64,000 bases of DNA from Botryotinia globosa. Its lineage: Eukaryota > Ascomycota > Leotiomycetes > Helotiales > Sclerotiniaceae. The position numbers were made by a program, and so were the translations under genes. Positions 47,560 to 59,036 of the stretch are shown here, in pieces (position 1 is the first letter of the stretch; each line of letters starts with the position of its first letter). The stretch spans positions 682,001 through 746,000 of the forward strand of contig RCSZ01000013.1 of NCBI GenBank assembly GCA_014898425.1. The letters are read 5' to 3'. The notes beneath the pieces are model-generated. The model was not told where the DNA came from. It ran no database searches and was given only the letters and a program-made list of their open reading frames with translations.

Positions 47560-49350
47560 ATGTCGCGATCATCGTCCCCTCGATACGCTCCTCTCCCTCG
47601 CAATTCCCTCGATGCCAACGACTTTACCTATGAATACAAAGATACATCGGTTTCCTCGCGGCGCATAGCATTGAAACTCCTACGAGCCCTGAGAAGGATC
47701 TGCAAACCGACATACATCTTCCTCTTTTTTGTCCTGTTTCTATGCTGGCAGGTTATCTTCAACGCCAGTTACACCAATCCTCCTACATTCTCGATACCGA
47801 GCGATGAAAAGGTATTTATCGCGGCGAATATTGTCGATTCGAAACTTATAGATGGGCTTTGGGGTGATAATTTGGTTGCGCTGGTGAATGCGATTGGAAA
47901 GGAGAGGGTTTACGTTAGTGTCTATGGAGGACCGAAAGATTCCTTGAAGCGATTGAGCGCGAGATTACATGGTGTGCCGAGGAAAATTGTGGCAGAGTCA
48001 GATGATGTTATTGATCTTTCCACTTTACATCGCATTACCTTGCCTAGTGGAGCGACGAGAGTGAAGAGGATTGAATATTTGGCTGATGTGAGGAATAAGG
48101 CTTTGGATCCTATGACATCTGGCGAGGTGAAGGAGAAGTATGAGAGAGTGCTTTTCTTGAACGATGTCATCTTTGAGGTGGAGGGCGCCATGAGATTATT
48201 GTGGGGGACAAATGTCAATGAAGAGGGAAAGGCAGAGTACAAGGCAGTTTGTGGTGCGGATTTTATTACGAGCTGGAAGTACTATGATACGTATGCTACC
48301 AGGGATACTGAGGGTTACAGTATCGGTGTACCAATCTTTCCATGGTTTGGCGGAAAAGGAGAAAGCACCAGTCGAAATGATGTTTTGGCTGGAAAGGATG
48401 CGGTCAGAGTGAAGAGTTGTTGGGGAGGTATTGTAGCTTTCGATGGGAGATTTTTCCAAAACGAACTCGCAAAGTCAACGACTGCGGAGTCGAAAGAAAG
48501 AGAACCCAAGGACTCAGATCACGTCTACGAACGTTCATCCTCGGTCGCGGAACTTCCACTCAAATTTCGATCCGAACCAGAATCTTTCTGGGATTCTTCC
48601 GAATGTTGTCTCATTCACGCTGATATCCTCGCAACACCCGATTTCCCAGATTATACCACCAATACCAAGGAAGATTGGGGTGAAGGAATTTTCATGAATC
48701 CTTTTGTGAGAGTGACATACGATGCGAAATCATTCAACTATATTAAATATGCGAAGAGATTTGAAAGATTATTTACACCATGGCAAGCGATCATCAACCA
48801 CTTTGCGCATCTTCCGCGATTCAATGATAGGAGAATGGAGAATGAGGGGGATATTGTGGAGGATAGATTGTGGATTCCCAATTCGTTTACACCAGAACAG
48901 GAGCAAGCTATGATTGATTTACAAAAGAATTTTGGTGGAAAATATGGGAATGCTTTCAGTTCCACGGACAAGAAGAAGCAAGAAAGGAGAGATGTAGGCG
49001 ATGGGGATTCCACCTGGCAAGGATTCGATTCCATTGGAGCATCGTCCTCAGCATATTTTTCCGCAATAGTTGGAGGTCTTAAATCCCGTGCAAAGACTTC
49101 TCCACCATCGAGGATTATGCATGCGAAACGACAGATAACACCGGGTGATGGTGCGATAGCAAAGCCAAAGGGTTACTGGGAGAGGGAGGGACATTATGTG
49201 GATTATGAGAGGGTAGCCCGAAAAGGAGGATACTGCGGAGTCAGACAATTGACGATTTTGAGAGAGGGAGTTATTGGAATTGGAGAAAAGGGATGGGTCA
49301 ATCTCCGAGGAGAGGTACCACCTAGGGAAGCTAATGCGACGAGGGTATAA
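47560..49350 (+). CDS. GT69/CAP59-type glycosyltransferase (type II membrane protein)
   Basis: One exon, 596 residues. A short cytosolic N-terminus with basic residues precedes a single membrane span at about 51-68, so the catalytic part faces the Golgi lumen. Family blocks appear in order: VYVSVYGGPKDS near 118, RVKRIEYLADVRNKALDPM near 167-185, VLFLNDVIF near 197-205, CGADF near 231, TRDTEG near 247, VKSCWGGIVAFD near 284-295 and WDSSECCLIHADI near 345. These match the cryptococcal-capsule mannosyltransferase family (Cap59/Cmt1). Family members transfer mannose, alpha-1,3 in Cmt1; the acceptor in an unencapsulated ascomycete is unknown, but cell-wall or secreted glycans are likely. The residues after about 400 are more variable. 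No intron is evident. Confidence 0.9.
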   Translation: MSRSSSPRYAPLPRNSLDANDFTYEYKDTSVSSRRIALKLLRALRRICKPTYIFLFFVLFLCWQVIFNASYTNPPTFSIPSDEKVFIAANIVDSKLIDGLWGDNLVALVNAIGKERVYVSVYGGPKDSLKRLSARLHGVPRKIVAESDDVIDLSTLHRITLPSGATRVKRIEYLADVRNKALDPMTSGEVKEKYERVLFLNDVIFEVEGAMRLLWGTNVNEEGKAEYKAVCGADFITSWKYYDTYATRDTEGYSIGVPIFPWFGGKGESTSRNDVLAGKDAVRVKSCWGGIVAFDGRFFQNELAKSTTAESKEREPKDSDHVYERSSSVAELPLKFRSEPESFWDSSECCLIHADILATPDFPDYTTNTKEDWGEGIFMNPFVRVTYDAKSFNYIKYAKRFERLFTPWQAIINHFAHLPRFNDRRMENEGDIVEDRLWIPNSFTPEQEQAMIDLQKNFGGKYGNAFSSTDKKKQERRDVGDGDSTWQGFDSIGASSSAYFSAIVGGLKSRAKTSPPSRIMHAKRQITPGDGAIAKPKGYWEREGHYVDYERVARKGGYCGVRQLTILREGVIGIGEKGWVNLRGEVPPREANATRV

Positions 49351-50789
49351 GTCATTACCATCTATTTCTTTGGATGGATGGAAGCGAGAAGGAGGAATTT
49401 CGATTGATTGATTGATGAGCTGAAGATGAACCATTTTGTTGTTTTTTGGCGAATAAATCGCATGTGCTATGTATTGGGATATAAAATAGATCGATTGGTT
49501 TTAACACCTCTGACACATAGCTAGTCGGGAAATGATGGGAGTAGGGCGTTGAAGAGCTTTTCTATTTTGTCTTTTTTGGTGGATGATTGAATGGATATGG
49601 ATATGGATATATCTGTTACTTAGCTACCTATCCATGGAAATATATAAGGGATAGGGGTTTCTTGTGGATAGGATATTCTATCTTTATCTTTTTTTAGCGA
49701 TGGATGGATGAGATGGGATAAGATGGATAAGGAAATTATACTTTTTTAATATTTTGTGTTTTGCTGTGTTTTCGGGGGTATGTGATGTGATGACGATGAT
49801 GTGATGTGAGGTGCATGTAAATTTGGATGTGAAGGGAGAGGGAGAGGGAGAGGGAGAGGGAGAGGAGAGAGGCGAGAAATGATGAGAAGAGTGAGGGAAA
49901 GGGAGATGAAAAAGGAAATGCAAAAGGGGAGTAAGAAAAAGGAAAGGAAGCGAAGAGAAAAGGAAAGAAAAGGAATGGAATGGGATAGGATGGGATAGAA
50001 TGGGACGGGATTGTGGGAAATGGACGAGACAGGATGAGATGGAATGAAATAGAAATAATAGCATTCTCTCGTTCATCGTAACAGCCAGGAGAAGCGAGGA
50101 AATTCGAACATGGGATGACTATTATAAAATCCCCTATCATTATATATATAATGAATGAGATAACCTACCCCATGGAATCCGCAAACAGGACAGGGAACAT
50201 ACATATCACGTGCCCCAAAGCACGTCAAGCGATCGCATCATCACGTCAACATGCGCAAGCCAAACAATCTGCGCGGAAACACTTCACACCCAGGAAGTTG
50301 GGAGGGGTGAGGGAGATAAGTAAGGGCTGCGTGCACGAATAAGTGTTGTGGGTTTGGGATGCGTACGAATCTTTCTTGAGAAGGATGGGATGTGGGATGG
50401 GATGGGATGGGATGCGCGCGGGGGTTTTTGGTGCGAGGGAAATGACTTGAGAGAGAAGGGTGAGAGGTATGGAATGATTGGGGATTTGGATTTGGATGAA
50501 TACTTTCTTGTGTATAGTGTATATCATGCAAGTGCATGCATGCTTGTTGCATTTTAGAGGAGAGAAAAAATGGGGAGGTGGTCGAAGGGGGGGCCTTTTT
50601 TTGTTTTTTGGATAGTTGTATATATATGAGTATTGTACGGATATTGGATGGTTTTCTGATTTGATTATTCTTCTGTTTAGTGGTTTGAGATGTGGTGTGT
50701 GTGAATTTTGTTATTCTTGTATTTTGGAGAAGAATTGGAAGCAAGCAAGCAAGCAAGAAGAATTGAACAACTAGGGTGCTCAAGAGACA
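49351..50789. other. Intergenic, purine-rich on the plus strand
   Basis: Downstream of the GT69 gene. From 49680 to 50060 the plus strand is nearly all purine (GGGAGA and GGAATGGGATA runs, including a (GGGAGA)n stretch at 49837-49866). A CACGTG box lies at 50207-50212, GGGAT pentamers at 50386-50415 and AAGCAAGC units near 50740. The long minus-strand frames here (49684-50140 and 50241-50819) are the complements of these repeats and are not taken as genes. Confidence 0.55.
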
Positions 50790-52142
50790 TACGATGAGCC
50801 ATTCAAAGCAACCAGTCATGGGGAGATCGCAGCTACAAGTGTTGAAGATAATATACAGCCCGACTGGACGGAGGAAGAAGAGCGATTGGCGAAGAGAAAG
50901 TGAGTGCTATGCTCCCTATACGAATATCGAGCGCTGTGTTTCTGCACTTCTTGAGGACTAAAAATGCTTTCAGAATCGATTTTATCCTTCTACCGATTCT
51001 GGGACTTGCATTTTTTCAATGTCGGGGAGATGTGGTATTGCGGGGTGGAGATGGTTGTTCATCAGTAAGTTTTTGTCTCTTGAGTCGTATTTCCAGCTTG
51101 TGATGCGGAAGATTCACTTGCTGTTGCATGACAGTCGAAGGATTGATAACCATCCGAATCGGTTGTAATTTCATTCTCTTTCTCCCTCCTAGCGTCTCAA
51201 ATGGCTCTCCACTTATCAGCGCCGGTAAATGGAGTTACTTTACTCCCCGCGAACAATAAATTCTAGTGCGACGAATCCTCCGCGATGATCCTGCCAAAAC
51301 CACAGGACAACTCCAGATCTCCGGAAAAGAAGTCCTGAGAACGATCAGGAAACCGAGGATACTGGTTCACAACCTCATTACATTGACATCTACAATTTCT
51401 GTTAGCGCAGTACAAGGCCATGGTCCTTCGATCATCAAGAGTCTAGGCTTGAAAGCTGTACGAGCAAATGCTATGGCATCAGTTGGGAATTTCATCGCAG
51501 CATTTGTGGCGATGATTCTTGGATTCGTCGCGTTAGTATTCCCTTTGCAGCTATGCAGAACCTCAAACTAATCGTCTCGATTCCAGAGATAAAACAGGCC
51601 GTCGCGGCCCTGCAGTCGTTTTCGGCGCTACTTGGTGCGTGATCGCACACGCATGCTTGCGCATTTCCATTGGAGAAAGTAAATGACATCGCTATGCAGC
51701 AGTGGTGTTTTCCATGGCTACGAATTCCAATGTCCAGTTAGTTATTCCCGCATTCACTATCGCTTTTCTGAAATTTGCATAAATATAACTAACCCCTTCT
51801 AGCAACCTTAATGTTTCCTGGCTCTCCATCAACTGCAAATCCCCGCAGGAACGTAGCATCGCCATGGCGATGATCATCATGGCAGCCAATTCAGCGGCGA
51901 TTGCAGGATCGCAAGTCTTCCGCACGGCGGATGCTCCGCTGTATACTCATGCGTTCACGGCTCTGTATATTCTTGCTGCAGCGATGTTTGTCATTGTGGT
52001 GGATTTGATGGCGTGGTATGTTTTTGCGAATAGGAGGTTGGGGAAGAAACCAGAGGTGGTACAGGGAGGCTTGAAGATGGAGGGGGAGAGTGGGGAGGAA
52101 GGAAGTTTGGAGGTTGTGAAGAGTTGGTGGTGGACTTGGTGA
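50790..52142 (+). pseudogene. MFS transporter relic (anion:cation symporter / Dal5-like)
   Basis: Remnants of a roughly 500-residue MFS permease. The N-terminal part reads DWTEEEERLAKRK, a GTGAGT intron, then IDFILLPILGLAFFQ, the start of the first membrane helix; the frame then breaks and about half the helices are missing. A central WSYFTPREQ segment is followed by TAA (51257-51259) where the family continues without interruption into ILVRRILRDDP. Intron-separated pieces follow: HNLITLTSTISVSAVQGHGP, ADKTGRRGPAVVFGATW and VFSMATNSNVQ. The last exon (about 51805-52142) is intact: NLNVSWLSINC, SIAMAMIIMAAN, GSQVFRTADAPLYTHAF and one more helix. No start codon is in frame with the first segment. 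Deletion, nonsense and lost start together make a pseudogene. The ancestral substrate was probably an organic anion such as allantoate or a vitamin. Confidence 0.85.
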
Positions 52143-52759
52143 GGCTGGGTCGGTTGAATAGATGGAATGGAGTGGAAATGGGGTAATTGTTCTTGAATTA
52201 ATATATTGGCGGTGGTAAGGATGGTATTGCATTTAATGAATAAATGAATAAAAGAACAAACGATACAAGTTACTAAGTTGTCATCTCGATACAATTCCCT
52301 TTTCTGTTTCAAGACTCGTGATTTGTAGTCTATACAATCTCGTCTGCTATATAGATGAGGCAGATCAGAAGCAGAAGGGAAAAGAGAAGACTTTGGTCTA
52401 AACATAGCAGGAGAGGAGGTAAAAGGTAAATTGGTGAAATGAGAAGGATGGAAGATTAAAGCTACACTAATAGCTCGTAACTTGTAATAACACTGGAGTT
52501 GAAATATACATGATATATTTGATATACTAAAAAGTAACAGCGAAAAGCTTTATTATCGATACTTCCATACTGCCACTCGTACCTAGATAATATCAAGTTT
52601 TCAAAGGACTAGTTACTTGGTGCCCAAGAAGCTTATGTTGTAGATACTGACAATATCTCATATCAATTTTACCCCACCTCGGGACAGTTCACAAACCATA
52701 AAAAAAAAAGCATACAGAAACACATATGTCACATCTTCCTTACTCTCAAATTTACGAAC
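52143..52759. other. Spacer between the MFS relic and the SDR gene
   Basis: AT-rich, about 600 bases, with no supported gene on either strand. A run of nine or ten A lies about 60 bp before the SDR start. Confidence 0.5.
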
Positions 52760-53521
52760 ATGCCCTCCTCTTTCCAAAACAAGACCATCCTCATCACCGG
52801 CGCCGGAAGCGGCATCGGTCGAGCCACCGCCATCAAATTAGCTTCTCTGGGCGCCTCTCTCTATCTCTCCGACATAAATCCCGAGTCCGTCTCCCAAACC
52901 CGAGAACTATGTCCGCAATCCAAACCATCCTCCACACAGGAAGTCCACTTGCATTCTCTAGACGTCAGTGATTCTCACGCATGTAATACATATATCCTTG
53001 ATGTCCTTCGCGAATGCAATACCATCGATCACGTGTTTAATTGCGCGGGGATTAATCCGACGCGGATACCCATTGAGGAGATCACGGATGAGTATTGGGA
53101 TCACCTGATGAATGTTAATCTGAAAGGCACATTTAATATCACGCGAGCTGTGGCTCCGCATCTCACCGCGGGATCTTCATTCGTGAATGTATCGTCGGTC
53201 TGCGGGATGGTTCCCGTCTCGCACTTTTCGGTCTACTGCGCGACGAAGTATGCGGTGGTGGGATTCTCGAAATGTATGGCGTTGGAGTTGGGGGCGAGGG
53301 GCATCAGAACGAATGTGGTTGCGCCGGGGTATATTGATACTCCGACTAATGTGTCGGTGCTGGGGGGAAAAGAGGAGGTGAGGAAAATGGAGGGGGCGGT
53401 CGCGAGTGGCAGGTTTGGCTTGCCGCAGGAGGTGGCGGATGTGGTGGCTTTTTTGATGAGTGAGGAGGCGAGGTATGTTAGTGGGAGTGTGGTGGAGGTT
53501 AATGGGGGGATGGCTCATTGA
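52760..53521 (+). CDS. Short-chain dehydrogenase/reductase (classical SDR)
   Basis: Single exon, 253 residues, the usual length for a classical SDR. The cofactor-binding motif TGAGSGIG is at residues 13-20, and Asp38 at the end of the second strand favours NAD(H). NCAG at 94-97 stabilises the sheet. Catalytic residues are Ser145/146 and the pair Tyr159-Lys163 in YCATK. The C-terminus SGSVVEVNGGMAH is complete. Start taken at the ATG at 52760, 12 residues before TGAGSGIG, as in relatives; the longer overlapping frame from 52726 is out of phase. GC content in the second half is higher than in its neighbours. Substrate unknown: members reduce ketones or oxidise secondary alcohols of sugars, lipids or secondary metabolites. 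It stands beside a decayed transporter, so it may be the survivor of a former catabolic pair. Confidence 0.93.
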   Translation: MPSSFQNKTILITGAGSGIGRATAIKLASLGASLYLSDINPESVSQTRELCPQSKPSSTQEVHLHSLDVSDSHACNTYILDVLRECNTIDHVFNCAGINPTRIPIEEITDEYWDHLMNVNLKGTFNITRAVAPHLTAGSSFVNVSSVCGMVPVSHFSVYCATKYAVVGFSKCMALELGARGIRTNVVAPGYIDTPTNVSVLGGKEEVRKMEGAVASGRFGLPQEVADVVAFLMSEEARYVSGSVVEVNGGMAH

Positions 53522-54322
53522 GGGAGATGGATATGGGATCAAATCATGGGGGGAGTGTTGGCTCCCGGCGAGCTTTGGGCAAGATTTGGTTAGGGGGAGT
53601 TTGTGAGATGGTTCTAAAGCGATCCATGGATCGTGGTTGAATGCTTACTGAGGGGGATTGGAGAAAAAGAGTTAAAAGCTTCTGGGAATGTAATGTGGGA
53701 TGTTTATGACATCTGGATCTTTGGAGAGCTGTTGATGTGTAAGGTTGGGTAGGCTTTCAGGAAATAATCAGCTCCTAGAATAGGATGAGACTACGTGATA
53801 CCTGTTATGTTCTCATATTTCAATATATTTGGGCTTGAAAATATGTGGTATTAAAACTGAGCAATCTAAAATACTTTAGTTACCTAGCAGGAGGAGTACT
53901 GGAAAGACCAGATGAGATTGTATTGGAGAACTGGATCTTGGAGAAGTTTGACTCAATAAGGGCTGATAGATGCGGACGAAAAAGGAGTTGTTAATACAGT
54001 AGATTTGAACAATAGGAATACATAATCTAGTCTACTGGCGAGATATCGCTAGATGCGAAAGTTTTTATAGACCGAATATTATATTTGACTTGGAGCTATT
54101 CGGCTTAGATAAAAGGTTATTTTATATGCTTGACTTACTCCACCAGTCCACATCCCATACCGTGTGGACTCTTTTCTTCGAGTTAGGTATCCACCCATGC
54201 GCCATATCAACCAATTAACATTCCCATTTCGATCCACCAAGCTAATTTTATTTATTTAAGATGTAGTGTAAAACCAGCACTGCCTTCTATCAAATCAAGC
54301 AAACATCTTGATTTCTTACCTA
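53522..54322. other. Spacer between SDR gene and tRNA-Gly(UCC)
   Basis: G-rich near the SDR stop, then AT-rich. No gene seen. Confidence 0.5.
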
Positions 54323-54394
54323 GCTTCTGTGGTCCAATGGTTAGGATTCCACCCTTCCAAGGTGGAGGTTCGTGTTCGATTCACGGCAGTTGCA
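54323..54394 (+). tRNA. tRNA-Gly(TCC), no intron, two acceptor mismatches
   Basis: 72-nt gene. The anticodon stem CCACC/GGTGG is perfect around loop CTTCCAA, anticodon TCC. The D arm GTGGTCCAATGGTTAGGATTC is typical of this isoacceptor. The T loop TTCGATT is normal with stem TCGTG/CACGG (one T-G). The acceptor halves GCTTCTG and CAGTTGC pair at five of seven positions, with T-T oppositions at positions 3-70 and 4-69. This may still fold, or the copy may be decaying. A T8 run at about 54410 could end Pol III transcription. Confidence 0.85.
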
Positions 54395-57119
54395 TCTTTC
54401 GTTTTACATTTTTTTTCTCTACGCATCCACATACCGATATAGTTGGTTGACACGACGAGACGCTTTTCTTTTTGGTCTCGCTACTCATTTAAGGGGGGTT
54501 CAATTCTTGCTTGATGAAAATTATCTGCCCGATTATTTGGATGTTTTTCATCCTCCTTTTGCGTGTGCGTGGCATTGATGTTTATATCGTGCAACTGGAA
54601 AATCGCATTGCGTGTGTGGAATGCATGATTTTTTGGAGTATGAGATGTCTTATCCGATAAAATTGATGAGACATACAAGCTTTTTACTATTTTCATATCT
54701 TCAAAGGGTTTCCGGCCTATTGCTGGACAGATGGGTAGGAGGCAATGGAACTGGAATCCAAAACGAAACCACTATAAGAATATTGCGATTACTAATCTCG
54801 TTCTTGCAACCCCGCGCCATGAACATCGTCAACTGTTCACGCCAGACGAATCGGTTTCCTTGCGAACTTCAATTCATTGCCATAGTTTTTTCTATCTGTA
54901 TATATGAGCTTGTGATGAAAATATAACATGAGAATACCTTGAGAGCTTGCTTGACATGTGCGAATAGGAAAATGTTTCATTTCCTCGCACTTCCGTCTGA
55001 CCCCTTCATCGATGAATACGCGAACGGGCGATGATAATGGTAATGGCAATGCCATTTGAAATTGCTTCGCTATAGAAGCTGCGAAACCTTTTGAATCGTA
55101 ACATGGATTTTTTTTATACAGAGATTGGCAGGAACACTACTGATTAATGAGAACATGGTAGAGATGCGGTGAAAGTTCTCCAGCTCCATTTACGGTGTAT
55201 GGATTGCCGAGTTGCGATTTTGATACTCTGAGGCTGCCAGCAGGTAGCTTTCTTGAGTTTTCAGAATGTGCAATTTCTCTTGGATCGGGAAGCTACAGTG
55301 TTTAATTTTCAATGTCTGGAGTTGGTTTGGAGAATCGAGTGGGCTAGTTGGTTTCTCGAATTTTGAGACTGACTTTGATATGATGGAGAGTCTCGTGCTA
55401 CACTTCGATGATTGTCTATTTGATTGACGAAGTCGACAGATTGATCAGGCTGAGAGATCTTATAATTTCGCCCTTCGATGTATGGACTTGAGATATCAAC
55501 AGAATGGATTTTTATAGTCTGTATTGCAGTCATTTTGTACTTGATACTTAGTACATCTTTGAAGTCTTGATTCTTACTTCAAACGAACGAATTATATAGA
55601 CCCGCTTCATAGAGCATAGGACATTGGACCGCGACTGCCATTCATGTCGTTTTACCATATGTTGTCTACTGTTCAGTATTCACGAAAGCTCTCCATACTT
55701 TCCCGCCTTATCCGCATACTTATAGCCCAAGCTCAACCCCCTTGACATCAATGTTCGAAATAGTGATGACCTCTGTCTCCACACCAACTCCTACTCGGCC
55801 TTCTGTGATCCTCAATGCTTGCTTTCTGTCGTCATATTTGTGGACCTGAATGTCGTTCTCGGCCATGGTCACTTCTAGGCGCGCTGTAAGGGCGGTCGTG
55901 AATGCCACAGTAACTACCCGTGGAATGTCTGTGTTTGTGTTTCAGTGGCTATATCAATAATTTTATATAGCACAAATTCTCCGACGATAGTTTCTCCGGT
56001 TTTCGCGCAATCTGTTGGATATATGGAAAGACACTACACCTGTGTTTTTAACAGGGAAATTAGTCAGAGAATCCTCGGTGATTAATAACTTCTCAATCAC
56101 GAGACCCTGTCGTGTTGCTTTTGTAAGTAACATTGTAATGTGTGGTTGTACATACAACAACGAAAGTAAACCCGGCATTGAATTGATAGACAATAATGGG
56201 AGAAACTGGAATGCCGTGGATCATTGATACCCCAAAGATTGAATTGGCCAGGGATAGTTGTGGCAGCTATGCTCTCTTGTATTGCTGGTCCTATCCTCGG
56301 GTGCCGTGTCGTATTCGGCATGATATAGACGTATTAGGAATCAATTACCAAGTAGCTACCTGCTGTTGTTCTGTGTGAATCACGGTATTCTTGGGATTCA
56401 TTAGAACTCGTGTAGAATATAATGGCTGGGAGATGGAAAGGTTCGACCAGTGATTTCCTTCTCGGCAATTGAAAGAATTTGAGGCTACTCTCTATTGAGA
56501 GTAATTAAACTAACTCTAGTGCCTTTTCGTAACTCGGATGGAGATGCCAAAGACCGCCAATCCGAACGGAATTTTTCTGCTAATCAACTTACTCCAGTGG
56601 GCGAGAACACCTTATGGGCCAGAAATTTCACTGGAATTCTCGTGGCCCACACCTGAAGACCGGCTGTGCTGTTGCTCAGTTACCTTCATTATCACCAGTG
56701 AGAGTTGGCTTCAGGTCAGCAGTGAAAATGCTCTCAGTAACTCGCTGAGCCATGATTGTTTAATGGTTTTGGAAAGAGAGTTTACTTCCCTAACATGCGT
56801 TCTTATTCATGCTTCTCCCCCTTTTTGAGTTCGTGGATCGGTCCCAGAGTCTACATTGTCTCAACAATGCAAACTTACTTCCTCGAATATCATCATGGGA
56901 ATTTCCTGGCTGTCACAGACTACTTCCAGGAACGTCCTATGTGTCTGCATTCATGCTCGCACAACGATCGTATGGTCTCAGCATTGCTGTACCGGAGATT
57001 GAGAAAGCGCCTAGCTGATATCTCGGTGAGAATTACGGCCGGGCATGTCGTTGAATTTTCGATATGAAGAAGGACAATCCGGTATTGAGCGACAGTGAAC
57101 AATGAGCCGATGTAGCATA

Positions 57120-57149
57120 GGCTAGCACAGGCTAGCACAGGCTAGCACA
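57120..57149 (+). repeat. Three copies of GCTAGCACAG
   Basis: A short perfect tandem repeat with 10-bp period; the last copy ends in AA instead of AG. It lies in otherwise unique AT-rich sequence. Confidence 0.85.
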
Positions 57150-58841
57150 AGAAATCGCTCTGTTGAAACGGAGCAAGGAAAGAGCATCGAGAATCTTGAA
57201 TTCTAAAGTGAAATCATCAGCTGAAATTGTCAAATAGTCCGAATTGCAATCTTACAACTATGCAACAAATCCTACATATCTTAAGATAAATTTTGATCCA
57301 TGATAAACTAACTGACTGCACTTTGGGCTATTAGAAATAGTGGATTAGCCTGATAGCTCGTGCTATACTTAGGTCTTGAAGAGGAAGATGGATCATAACT
57401 ATTTTCATAGATTCAGAATATGTTCCAATCCGAATTCGTATGCTCGAGGAGCATTCATTAAGTAACAAAATCATCAGTCGTTACCAACTCAGTCGAGAAA
57501 GAAATGAGTGCTGACGAAATAGTAGATGATGCTTACGAGAGACAGAGAATAGATGTCAAAACATATCATCAGCCTCAATACGAAGGAAGTTTGCTTGCGT
57601 CAGATTTGGAAGCCTCTCTTTCGCGCAAATTTGGGCTTTCGCGGGGAAATTTGAAATCTTAGTTTGCCACAATCTTCCTGTAGCATCGAGCAAGACTTCC
57701 AATTTCAAGTAGAAAATAATCCTTTACCAAATTGCCGGTATCAAACATCAAACATCGAGTACAATATGTAACGTGAACACGGTTAATTCGATGCCGGTAG
57801 ATAACAGCAGGAGTGTGATTGGCTCCACAAAGAATTAAGAAAAATATAGAAAGAATGCATCGTTACTCCCATGCATTCCTCCAGGACTTGTACGCCAGCC
57901 TTATACAACACGCTGAATATAGACGTTGGACAAAGTACTAAAGTGACATTGTGATCTTGTATTCCCTGATCATCTGATTCTTAATGAAATGAAGGAGGGA
58001 AGCTCAAGCACACGATATTGAGAGGGTGGTCAGAATCTTAAAGTCAACAATAGATGAGACGGAGTGTGGATTTGATAGGTTGTAAGCCCGATTAAGAAAG
58101 AAGGATTCTTCATCTTGTAGTCAGCAATTGGTGCTCGGAATTCCTGAATCAGCGGGACACACACGATGCACCAATTAGCCAGTGAAATCAAATCATATTC
58201 AGCATCGTATGGAAAAGTAGATTATTAGCAAAATTTCAATCCTTCGCGGCTGAGTCGTTTACATGAAAGTCGAAAGAAGTTTAGCTTCAGGGGTACCGGT
58301 TTCATTAGATAAGCAGAAAGCCCCCAACACCAAGCTGAATAATGACTGTGTGGGGTTCAAACGTGTTGTAACTTCTCCAGCATCTCATCGACTTCTATCA
58401 GATATACGCAACAAGAAGCGATTTTTGTGAGATGAGATGTTGACCAGCAGGTTTGGGCGGAGGATGCCAATGGACCGTACGAACACGTTCGTGAGAGACG
58501 AACCAGCTCAATATCTCCTTTGGATCCGTGTGTTGCTAAAGGTCATCAAATTTCGAGGTTTGATGATGTTACTGCTTCAGGAAGGCTCATGGATCCCGTT
58601 CGACACATTATGAACAGACCATATTATTTTTCTCGAAGGAATTCAAGCCTTGTGTGTACTGATTGGGGTGGCTTGGCATAGGATTCGCACTTCATCTCAG
58701 AAATGATCCCACTGCAACCCGAAGGTGGTCCAAGAAGGCGCAATTCATTAAGATTCTATTCATGGTAAACGAATGCTTCGCAACGGGAGGCCTTTGAGGT
58801 TCACCGAACGAGGAGTCTATTCAACGGTCTCAAGATGAGGT

Positions 58842-58848
58842 TATATAA
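58842..58848 (+). promoter_or_regulatory. TATA box of the chitinase gene
   Basis: TATATAA stands about 190 bp upstream of the ATG. It is followed by a C/T-rich leader (about 58880-59030), typical of strongly expressed fungal genes. The transcription start is not visible directly. Confidence 0.55.
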
Positions 58849-59036
58849 GTATGCTCTTCCGGTTTAGAAAGCAAAGCATCACCAACAACAACTACTCACA
58901 TTCATTTCCTACTCACATTCATTTATTTCCTTTTCGGGTTTTTATCCCATTACTTTCCTTCATATCTTCATTTTCAATCTACAATCTCCAATCTACAATT
59001 TGAATTTAGTTATTTTTTTCTCTACTTTATTTCATC

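Larger units (their letters stand above)
54395..59036. other. 4.6-kb gene-poor region up to the chitinase promoter
   Basis: Frames at 55720-55908, 55963-56321 (minus) and 56538-57067 (plus) have normal composition but overlap each other and show no domain I recognise; they may be decayed coding sequence. A 10-bp GCTAGCACAG unit is repeated three times at about 57120-57149. The last 200 bases are the chitinase leader. Confidence 0.45.

Noticed and set aside
49684..50819. Long minus-strand frames of 130-192 residues
   Set aside because: They translate the complements of GGGAGA, GGGAT and AAGC repeats into Ser/Pro/His-rich low-complexity sequence; no domain is present.
51220..51266. The TAA in the MFS relic as part of a small intron ending TTCTAG
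   Set aside because: The bases before the TAA encode a conserved WxxFTPRE block that continues directly into ILVRRILRDDP after it, so coding sequence spans both sides without room for an intron.
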